Source of the DNA: a bacterium
GTDB lineage: Bacteria > Armatimonadota > JACIXR01
Assembly (NCBI GenBank): GCA_014360495.1
Contig: JACIXR010000014.1
Location: 1 to 39,303 of the forward strand
Reading direction: 5' to 3'
DNA: 39,303 nt
Each line of letters starts with the position of its first letter. Positions within the stretch are counted from its first letter, which is position 1. The notes under the pieces were generated by a model that was not told the origin of the DNA, made no database searches, and saw only the letters and a program-made list of their open reading frames with translations. The position numbers and the translations under genes are program-made. This document shows positions 32,958-39,303 of the stretch, one piece after another.

Positions 32958-34073
32958 ATGAAAGCTAATAAATTGCTTTGGGCTATTTTCGTTTCCTCTT
33001 TCGTTCTCATTGGAGGAGTGCTTGGGAACGAATTCTTCAATTTCTATAGCGGGTTGCCTGTCATCTCCGATGTAATCAAAGATTCTCCTTCCTCCCGTCT
33101 CGCTCTTCAAGCTGCAACAATCATAGTTTTTCTCTTCCTTTTCTTCTATCTCGCCTCCTCGGGCTTCAGGTGGCTGATTGAATTTGGGGAAGAAATCCAG
33201 AAAATGTCCTTTGAGGATAAGTTCTCCATCGTTATCGGCATTCTCTTGGGTCTTATTTTGACGCTCATAGTTGCTCCGCTTCTCTGGCATATACCTCGCC
33301 TTGGCGTTGCCCTATCAATTCTCTCCGCCACTTTCTTCGTTTATCTCGGTATAGTTGCCTCCCTTAGCGTTAAGAAGGAGCTCCCTGGTCTCATCTTCTC
33401 CCGAGCGAGGGAAGAACTACCTTCATTTCTCGCCTCAAGCCCAAAAATCCTTGATACAAGCGTGATTATTGATGGGAGGATAAGGGATGTTATCAAGGCG
33501 GGATTCATTGAAGGACAGATTATCCTCCCTTCATTCGTCATTGAGGAGCTCCAAACGATTGGTGATTCAGAGGACCCATTGAAGAGGGCAAGGGGAAGAA
33601 GAGGATTTGAAATCCTGAGCGAGCTAAAGAAGGAGATGGGGGAACAGATAAAAGTCGTGGATGACCCTGAAATCCCTCGCTTTGAACCAATGGATTCCAA
33701 GCTGGTGCGCCTCGCAAAAAAGCTGAACGCGAAAATCATAACAAACGATTCAAATCTCTCCAGCATAGCCAATCTGCAGGGAGTGGAAACGCTATGCATA
33801 AACGAATTAGCAGCCGCTCTTAAACCTGTTGTTTTACCAGGCGAGAAAATGACGGTAACATTGGTAAGAGAGGGGAAAGAACCAGGGCAGGCTGTCGCTT
33901 ACCTTGAAGATGGAACTATGGTTGTCGTTGATAGGGCAAGGCATCTAATCGGGCAAACGGTGGAAGTGGAGGTGGTGAGCATTCTCCAAACCGCAGGTGG
34001 AAAGATGATATTCGCCTCCCTGCCGGAGGAAACTCCTCAAAAAACTGCGAGAAAACCACCCATTAAAAAGTGA
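32958..34073 (+). CDS. membrane-anchored PIN/TRAM-domain protein (YacL family)
   Basis: The protein is 371 aa. Four hydrophobic segments fill the first ~145 residues. A PIN nuclease-like domain follows (about 164-275), with acidic residues in 'ILDTSVIIDGRI', 'VIEELQTIGDSEDP' and 'AKIITNDSNLSSIA'. A TRAM domain (about 290-355: 'EPGQAVAYLEDGTMVVVDRA', 'GQTVEVEVVSILQTAGGKMI') completes the YacL layout. PIN domains are metal-dependent RNases, and TRAM is an RNA-binding fold shared with tRNA-modifying enzymes; the substrate of YacL is not firmly known. The stop overlaps the GTG start of ispDF (GTGA). A yacL-ispD-ispF order is familiar from Firmicutes and some other phyla. Confidence 0.92.
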   Translation: MKANKLLWAIFVSSFVLIGGVLGNEFFNFYSGLPVISDVIKDSPSSRLALQAATIIVFLFLFFYLASSGFRWLIEFGEEIQKMSFEDKFSIVIGILLGLILTLIVAPLLWHIPRLGVALSILSATFFVYLGIVASLSVKKELPGLIFSRAREELPSFLASSPKILDTSVIIDGRIRDVIKAGFIEGQIILPSFVIEELQTIGDSEDPLKRARGRRGFEILSELKKEMGEQIKVVDDPEIPRFEPMDSKLVRLAKKLNAKIITNDSNLSSIANLQGVETLCINELAAALKPVVLPGEKMTVTLVREGKEPGQAVAYLEDGTMVVVDRARHLIGQTVEVEVVSILQTAGGKMIFASLPEETPQKTARKPPIKK

Positions 34074-35212
34074 AAGCAGGAGCTATTATACCCGCAGCTG
34101 GAGAAGGACGGAGAATGGGTGGGGTTCCAAAACTCTTCCTTCCTCTTGGTGGCAAACCGCTCATTCTTCATACCCTTCGTCCGTTTTTGCAAAATCCGCA
34201 CATTAAAGAGATAGTCGTCGCGGTTAGAGAGAATGATTTAGAGAAGGCTAAGGATATATTGGAAGGGCTTCCGGTAAAGGTTATTTTGGGTGGGAAAGAG
34301 AGGCAGGAAACCGTAAGGTTTGCCTTGGAGGCAATTGATGAGAGTGTGGAGCTACTGGCTATCCACGATGGAGCGAGACCATTCCTCTCGCCCCTATTGC
34401 TTCAAGCTTGTCTTGAGGCGGGAGAGAAATTCGGTGCGGTCGTCCCCGCCCTCCCCATCTACGACACGATTAAAAAGGGACACGATTGGGTGGAAGAAAC
34501 GATTTCAAGAGAAGGGCTATACACAATCCAAACCCCTCAAGTATTCAGAGCGGAATTGATAAGGGAAGCACATAAAAGAGCGTATGAGGAGGGATATCTT
34601 GCCACGGATGACGCTTCTCTCGTTGAGAGAATGGGAGTAAAGGTGAGAATGATAAAGGGGGAGAAAACGAACATAAAGATAACGGACCCTGAGGATTTGG
34701 AGACAGCGGAGAAACTTATAGGGGAGTGGGAATATAGAAGTGGAGTTGGCGTGGATTTTCATAGGTTAGTTGAGGGGAGAAGGTTGTTTTTGGGTGGGAT
34801 TGAAATAGATTACAATAAAGGGCTTTTGGGGCATTCAGATGGGGATGTTCTCCTTCATGCAATAGCGGATGCGATTTTGGGAGCGGTTGGAATCGGCGAT
34901 ATAGGGGTTTATTTCCCGCCGGGAGAGGAGAAGTGGAGGGATGTGAGGAGCGTGATAATTTTGGAAGAGGTTGTGAGGATGGCGAGGGAGAAGGGGTGGG
35001 AGGTTGAGAATGTTGATTGCGTGCTTCTTGCTGAGGAGCCGAAAATCTTCCCTTATAGAGAGGAGATTGTGAAGAGGATAGCGGAATGTATGAAGATAGA
35101 AAAGGAGAGAGTCAACATCAAAGCGACTACTACTGAGGGGATGGGATTTTTGGGGCGAGGTGAGGGGATGTGCGCCATCTGTAATGTCTTATGTAGGCGT
35201 GCTCTTAAATAA
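34070..35212 (+). CDS. ispDF: bifunctional IspD-IspF (MEP isoprenoid pathway)
   Basis: The protein is 380 aa. Residues 1 to about 220 are IspD (MEP cytidylyltransferase): 'IIPAAGEGRRMGGVPKLFLP', 'IHDGARPFLSP', 'TIQTPQVFRAELI', 'TDDASLVERMG', 'KITDPEDLETAE'. Residues about 223-380 are IspF (MECDP synthase): metal ligands in 'GVDFHRL' and 'LLGHSDGDVLLHAIADAILG', then 'KATTTEGMGFLGRGEGM'. The usual 'FPDTDPxxKGxxS' loop is replaced by 'FPPGEEKWRDVRS', a divergent version whose effect is unknown. The fusion joins steps three and five of the pathway; IspE is not in the window. The GTG start overlaps the upstream stop. Confidence 0.95.
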   Translation: MKAGAIIPAAGEGRRMGGVPKLFLPLGGKPLILHTLRPFLQNPHIKEIVVAVRENDLEKAKDILEGLPVKVILGGKERQETVRFALEAIDESVELLAIHDGARPFLSPLLLQACLEAGEKFGAVVPALPIYDTIKKGHDWVEETISREGLYTIQTPQVFRAELIREAHKRAYEEGYLATDDASLVERMGVKVRMIKGEKTNIKITDPEDLETAEKLIGEWEYRSGVGVDFHRLVEGRRLFLGGIEIDYNKGLLGHSDGDVLLHAIADAILGAVGIGDIGVYFPPGEEKWRDVRSVIILEEVVRMAREKGWEVENVDCVLLAEEPKIFPYREEIVKRIAECMKIEKERVNIKATTTEGMGFLGRGEGMCAICNVLCRRALK

Positions 35213-35222
35213 AAAGTTTTTC

Positions 35223-35250
35223 TTGCTTTATATATCATATAGTCTATAAA
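35223..35250 (+). promoter_or_regulatory. possible promoter of the DUF6785-like membrane protein gene
   Basis: TTGCTT (35223-35228), a 16-bp spacer and TATAAA (35245-35250), 17 nt before the ATG at 35268. No clear Shine-Dalgarno is visible in the short leader, giving another candidate for SD-independent initiation. Confidence 0.5.
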
Positions 35251-35267
35251 CTTGCTTTTGAGTATTT

Positions 35268-37370
35268 ATGGCAAAAGAGACAATTCCTCAAAGAAGAATT
35301 CGTTCCATCAGAGCTATCTTAATTGGAACCCTCCTTATCTCTTTAAACATTTATTGGATAACTGTTATGGAGGTGAGGTGGTATACTCTTGACAGCTCCT
35401 GCATCCCGCTGTTCATCACGCCCGTCTTCCTCATCTTCATAGTAGTTTTGTTCAATCATCTCTTTCACAAAAGAGGGAAAGCTCATCCCCTCTGCCTCTC
35501 CTTCCTTTTCTGCCTGTTGGACTTGCTAATCGTCATCGTTTTGCATTATCAAACATCCTTCAACTTCTATCACATTCTTTCAACTTTATTTATTTTCAAT
35601 TTATTCCTCTTTTGGCTTCCGAGACATCTAAGCTTTGCCCCCCTCACTTCAGAGGAAATTATCTTGATTTACATAATGCTTGTTATGTCCACCGCAATAG
35701 CGGGAACCGACTCCCTTCAATATCTATTTGGTCTTCTTGGTTTCCCCTTCAAATTCGCCACTCCGGAAAACAAATGGGCGGAAACAATAATCCCCTATCT
35801 GCCTAAATGGCTTTTCGTCTCCGATAAGGATGCCCTTGAGGCTTTTTACGGTGGAGGAGCAACAAAATATCTTCTTCCCCATCTTCACATTTGGGCTAAG
35901 CCACTTTTTTACTGGAGCATTTATGTTATTACCCTGATATTTATTATGCTCTGCCTCAATGTAATATTGAGAAAGCAGTGGACTGAAGCGGAGAAGCTTT
36001 CCTTTCCAATCATCCAATTGCCTTTAGAAATAGCGAGAGGCGGTGGAGATATTCCCCTCTTCAGGAATCGTCTGCTATGGGTTGGCTTCACCATAGCCTT
36101 CCTCATCGGTTCAATCAATGGAATTGCCTCCCTTCTCCCCTATATCCCCCGAATACCCGTTAGCGCTTGGGACCCTGCCAACGATTTGGGTCAATATATC
36201 ACCACCCCACCCTGGAATGCTATAGGCTGGACACCGCTTTCTAAATATCCCTTTGCCATTGGTCTCGCCTTCTTCATTCCCGCTGACCTTTCCTTTTCTT
36301 GCTGGTTTTTCTATGTCTTTCGCAAGTTTTTGCAGATTTTGGGTAGGGCGACGGGATGGGAAGGAAGCATCAGGGGTTTCCCCTTCTTCAATGAGCAAGC
36401 TTCGGGCGCTTGGATTGCCTTGGGCGTCGTCGCTCTTTGGGGAAGTAGAAGACAAATCTGGGAGGCGATAAAGAAGGCATTTGGGAAAAGCGATGTAGAC
36501 GACTCCGATGAGCCTATTTCATACAGAGGAGCTATTATCGGCTTGATTGTGGGTGGGATTGTGCTAATTTATTTCTCCTTTAAAGCAGGGCTGGCCATTT
36601 GGGCTTCTTTTGTGTTCTTTGGTATTTATTTTCTCCTCGCCCTGGCTATGACAAGGGTCAGAGCGGAATTGGGCACTCCCCACGAGATTTACTTCGTTAA
36701 CCCTGAAAACATAATGGGCACTATTTTAGGTTCTAAAATCATCGGAAAGGAGAATGCCATACCCCTTTGGTTTTTATATTGGCTGAATAGATGCTACAGG
36801 ACTCATCCAATGCCGAATCAAATGGAGGCTTTTAAGATGGGAGATGTTATGGGGATTAAACAGGGAAAGATTTTCTGGCTCATCTTGTTCTCTATACTCA
36901 TCTCCTTATTGGCTACCTATTTCTTCAATCTTTACACGGGTTATAGCGAGGGGGCAAGAGCGAAGTGCATAGGTTTTAAGGACCATGCCGCTTGGGAGGG
37001 TTTCAATCATTTAAACGAATGGTTGAATTACGGGAAAAGAGTGGAGAAAGACGGCGTTATTGCGTTTATCGTAGGTTTCTCAACTGTGGCGCTTCTGCGG
37101 GCAGCGAGGTGGCACCTATGGTGGTGGCCATTCCATCCCGCAGGATATGCTCTTGCTGTATCCTTCGCAATGGATTATTTTTGGTTCTCCTTCTTCATCT
37201 CTTGGCTTCTAAAAGTGGTCATTCTACACGCAGGTGGAATGAGGCTTCATAGAAGAGCTTTGCCATTTTTCCTCGGCTTGATTTTGGGAGACTATGTAAT
37301 CGGCTCAATATGGGGAATCCTCGGTCCGTTTGTCTTCCAGCAGAGGATAATTTTCAAGACTTTTATCTAA
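35268..37370 (+). CDS. polytopic membrane protein, DUF6785/DUF6784 type
   Basis: The protein is 700 aa with about 13-15 membrane helices (e.g. 'AILIGTLLISLNIYWITVM', 'IPLFITPVFLIFIVVLF', 'IFWLILFSILISLLATYFF', 'FFLGLILGDYVIGSIWGIL'). Its layout resembles the DUF6785/DUF6784 proteins common in Armatimonadota and Planctomycetes: 'SEEIILIYIMLVMSTAIAGT' early on, 'LRKQWTEAEKLSFPIIQLPL' mid-protein, 'AMTRVRAELGTPHE' and the aromatic 'RWHLWWWPFHPAGYALAVSF'. The RVRAELGTP segment recalls the oligopeptide-transporter (OPT) superfamily, so a transporter role is plausible, but no substrate is known. Lying beside a GH-A glycosidase it might import breakdown products, which is inference. Confidence 0.8.
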   Translation: MAKETIPQRRIRSIRAILIGTLLISLNIYWITVMEVRWYTLDSSCIPLFITPVFLIFIVVLFNHLFHKRGKAHPLCLSFLFCLLDLLIVIVLHYQTSFNFYHILSTLFIFNLFLFWLPRHLSFAPLTSEEIILIYIMLVMSTAIAGTDSLQYLFGLLGFPFKFATPENKWAETIIPYLPKWLFVSDKDALEAFYGGGATKYLLPHLHIWAKPLFYWSIYVITLIFIMLCLNVILRKQWTEAEKLSFPIIQLPLEIARGGGDIPLFRNRLLWVGFTIAFLIGSINGIASLLPYIPRIPVSAWDPANDLGQYITTPPWNAIGWTPLSKYPFAIGLAFFIPADLSFSCWFFYVFRKFLQILGRATGWEGSIRGFPFFNEQASGAWIALGVVALWGSRRQIWEAIKKAFGKSDVDDSDEPISYRGAIIGLIVGGIVLIYFSFKAGLAIWASFVFFGIYFLLALAMTRVRAELGTPHEIYFVNPENIMGTILGSKIIGKENAIPLWFLYWLNRCYRTHPMPNQMEAFKMGDVMGIKQGKIFWLILFSILISLLATYFFNLYTGYSEGARAKCIGFKDHAAWEGFNHLNEWLNYGKRVEKDGVIAFIVGFSTVALLRAARWHLWWWPFHPAGYALAVSFAMDYFWFSFFISWLLKVVILHAGGMRLHRRALPFFLGLILGDYVIGSIWGILGPFVFQQRIIFKTFI

Positions 37371-37417
37371 ACCGCAACCAATGACGAGAAAGTTGCCCCT
37401 CACAATGTTGCCTAATT

Positions 37418-37440
37418 GTCATTGCGAAGCTTTCCCTAAA
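37418..37440 (+). repeat. short REP-like fragment
   Basis: TGTCATTGCGAAGCTTTCCC at 37418-37437 matches the start of the longer element at 38971 (TGTCATTGCGAGGAGCGAAG) and is confined to the short gap between two genes. Confidence 0.35.
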
Positions 37441-37567
37441 AACGGTGGCAATCCCTATAATTTGCTCGCGAGACATATGCACTTTGCCTTGGGGTATTTT
37501 TACAAAGCATTTTTTGAATAAAATCTTGCTTTTATGCCTGATATTTATCGCTTTGGAGGTGTCCATT

Positions 37568-38911
37568 ATGGCGAATACATCGGAAGTTGAGAAGGCGGAA
37601 ATCACTGTCAATTTAAAGGAGAGAATCGGTTCATTAAATATGAGCAAAGTAGCTTCTTTGGGGCAGGGAGGCTTCTGGGATGAACCCATTTGGGAGGACA
37701 GAATTGAGGAAATCCGCGCCCTGCGTCCCGCTATAATTCGCCTCTTCATTCAGGAATATTTTCATCTCCTGCCTCAACCCGGTAAATATGATTTCAGCAA
37801 GTTAGACCGCTACATTGAGGCAATCCTCAAAACGGGAGCTAAACCCTTGATGTGTATTACTATCAAGCCGAGGGCGCTTTATCCTGAAATCAATCATGAT
37901 ATAGTTGAGCCAAATGATTGGGAAGAATGGAAGCGACTTATTTTCAATTTAGTGAAGCATTATAAGGATAAGAAGGCGGGAATTCGCTATTGGGAAATAT
38001 CAAATGAGCCCGATTTAGGTGAGGGAGGAGGTTGTCCCTATCGCTTTAAACCGGAGGAGTATATTCGCTATTATAGGGAAACAGCAGAGGCGATTCTCAA
38101 AGCCGACTCATCTGCCCTGGTCGGTGGACCAGCCCTTGCCTATGTGGGTTCTCCTATTCTTACTACCCTCCTCGAACATTGCGATAAGGAGAATATCCCT
38201 ATTCATTTCGTCTCCTGGCACATCTACACGAACGACCCCCTGAAAATCAGGGAGACGATTGAATATGTAAGAGGGTTGTTGGGAAAATATCCTCGGCTGG
38301 AGTTGGAAACAATTCTTGATGAGTGGAATATGGATTTGGGAGCTCCCTCTCACGACCCGAGATTCCAACCCTGTTTCGTCGCGGAGGCAATCTATCAGAT
38401 GGTCTTGGCTGGTCTTGACTACTCCTGTTATTATCACATCAGAGACTACAAAGTCAATAGTGAGAAATTAGCCGATTTTATGTCTCCCGAGGGGATTAAG
38501 AATATCATTCGCTTTTGGAACGAGGGTGATGTTCGCCTTGGGCTTTACGATTTTGATAATCGTAGACGTCCCGTCTATTTCACCTTCAAGCTTTTATCAG
38601 AAATGAGCGGGGAAAGGTTGGAATTGATATCAAATCATCCCCAGGTTCATGGCTTCGCCACTTACGATGAGAAGGAAAAATCTTATAAGTTGATGCTTTG
38701 GAACTTCTCCGAGCAACCCATTACTTGTGAGATAAAGTGGAGAGGATTTGAAAATAATGTGCGATTAAAACATATTGTGCTTGAGGCGGAAGGTGAGGGT
38801 ATGTTGAGGGAGGAGGGGGGAGGTATCTTGAGCGAGGAAAATGACGAAGTAAAAGCGAATTTTGAGCCTTATGCAGTTCACTTTTGGTCTCTTGAAATGG
38901 AAAAGAGATAG
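37568..38911 (+). CDS. clan GH-A glycoside hydrolase (GH39-like)
   Basis: With ATG 37568 the protein is 447 aa. This start has a perfect ribosome site (GGAGG, 8 nt upstream). Immediately upstream in frame, however, is NKILLLCLIFIALEVSIMA, a good signal peptide that would be used if translation began at TTG 37514; which form is made is undecided. The barrel carries the clan-A acid/base in 'RYWEISNEPDLG' (Glu after Asn) and the nucleophile in 'LETILDEWNMDLG', with 'SWHIYTND' between them. A small C-terminal beta domain follows ('YKLMLWNFSEQPITCEIKW'). GH39 beta-xylosidases/iduronidases are the nearest remembered family; other GH-A families are possible. Confidence 0.82.
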   Translation: MANTSEVEKAEITVNLKERIGSLNMSKVASLGQGGFWDEPIWEDRIEEIRALRPAIIRLFIQEYFHLLPQPGKYDFSKLDRYIEAILKTGAKPLMCITIKPRALYPEINHDIVEPNDWEEWKRLIFNLVKHYKDKKAGIRYWEISNEPDLGEGGGCPYRFKPEEYIRYYRETAEAILKADSSALVGGPALAYVGSPILTTLLEHCDKENIPIHFVSWHIYTNDPLKIRETIEYVRGLLGKYPRLELETILDEWNMDLGAPSHDPRFQPCFVAEAIYQMVLAGLDYSCYYHIRDYKVNSEKLADFMSPEGIKNIIRFWNEGDVRLGLYDFDNRRRPVYFTFKLLSEMSGERLELISNHPQVHGFATYDEKEKSYKLMLWNFSEQPITCEIKWRGFENNVRLKHIVLEAEGEGMLREEGGGILSEENDEVKANFEPYAVHFWSLEMEKR

Positions 38912-38934
38912 GAATTTTTAGATTGAAAATATTG

Positions 38935-39045
38935 CCCGCCTTCGGCGGGTTCGCGATGAAAATCCCTCTCTGTCATTGCGAGGAGCGAAGCGACGAAGCA
39001 ATCTCTTTGAGATTGCCACGGGCTCCCAGAAGGGAGCCCTTACAG
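38935..39045 (+). repeat. composite REP-like element with two hairpins
   Basis: The element starts with CCCGCCTTCGGCGGG (38935-38949, 6-bp stem), then TCGCGATGAAAATCCCTCTC, then TGTCATTGCGAGGAGCGAAG and CGACGAAGCAATCTC, then GAGATTGCCACGG. It ends with the 8-bp stem GGGCTCCC/GGGAGCCC around AGAA (39020-39039). Parts recur at 6451, 15475, 15671 and 37418. No U-tract follows either hairpin, so it is a repeat first and a terminator only possibly. The region 38912-39303 contains no convincing gene. Confidence 0.6.
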
Positions 39046-39209
39046 GCAGCGTTTCCTTTATTGTGGAAATGCCTATGTTGAATTTTTAAAGACTAAACAA
39101 CCTCTTATAAATCCGCGATATTTGAGACGCTATCTTAAATTTTTAGTTCAGGCATTTGGATGGTAGGGGGATAATTTCTCTCTTGAATATCTTTCTTATC
39201 GGTTAGGGG

Positions 39210-39303
39210 TGGTAAAAAGGGGGGGCGGGGGGCCATTAAGGTGGCCCCCCCCCAAATAAAAAAAGCCAAAAACAAACCCGGATGTCCAGTAATTTATACC
39301 CCC
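39210..39303. other. low-complexity window end with G/C homopolymers
   Basis: AAAAAGGGGGGGCGGGGGG, then CC-ATTAAGGT-GG and a run of nine C's, then AAATAAAAAAA. The G-run and C-run form an inverted repeat. On the minus strand the stem is followed by a T-run, so it could be a terminator, but homopolymer runs this long occur nowhere else in the window and suggest a poor contig end. Confidence 0.5.

Noticed and set aside
32853-33290. 145-aa minus-strand frame overlapping the YacL start and IS remnant
   Set aside because: It crosses the boundary between IS remnant and yacL and is antisense to conserved YacL codons; its composition is not protein-like.

Overview
The window looks like a bacterial chromosome segment of roughly 45% GC from a polysaccharide-degrading, Gram-negative-type (diderm) organism, most likely Armatimonadota or a related uncultured lineage. 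This placement is inference from gene content: several secreted glycoside-hydrolase-like proteins (DUF6067-like, DUF4434, GH172/DUF2961, clan GH-A, Asp-box sialidase-like), a PhoPQ-activated-pathogenicity-type hydrolase, a DUF6785/DUF6784-type membrane protein, secreted HEAT and TPR proteins, a KpsF/KdsD sugar-phosphate isomerase (implying KDO-containing envelope sugars) and a YacL-IspDF pair. No 16S gene is present to confirm it.

Layout. Positions 55-9692 (minus strand) hold two large secreted glycosidase-like proteins, then an overlapping three-gene set: PhoPQ-type hydrolase, SdpI/DUF1648 membrane protein and Asp-box sialidase-like protein. Positions 9936-13457 (plus) encode a 1173-aa secreted TPR protein with two copies of a non-TPR module. 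Next come a DciA/DUF721 gene, a DNA methyltransferase gene broken by two 1-bp indels, a DUF4434 protein and an SDR oxidoreductase. Positions 17595-28088 (minus) are a cluster of secreted HEAT-repeat proteins: three intact genes (C, B, A) and the wreck of a second A-B pair (B' and A') joined across an insertion-sequence remnant. Positions 28127-30558 (minus) are kdsD, a flavodoxin and tsaD in one run. The rest holds a GH172 gene with an overlapping membrane-anchored hypothetical, tRNA-Glu(CTC) and tRNA-Gln(CTG), a second IS remnant, YacL, fused IspD-IspF, a DUF6785-like membrane protein and a GH-A glycosidase. The last ~100 bases are homopolymer-rich and may be a poor contig end.

The main novelty candidate is the HEAT cluster. 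Its proteins share a signal peptide, an N-terminal domain I do not recognise (a 'YxAxLxIKVxGK' stretch, then 'YTGAxxxGxIxL'), long HEAT arrays and a C-terminal 'WRxWW' signature. It has undergone tandem duplication, a 240-bp perfect-identity gene-conversion-like event, and collapse of one duplicate. Several housekeeping genes have good sigma-70-type promoters whose -10 box lies only 8-10 nt before the start codon, pointing to leaderless mRNAs. Hairpin-rich REP-like repeats are scattered through the intergenic gaps.
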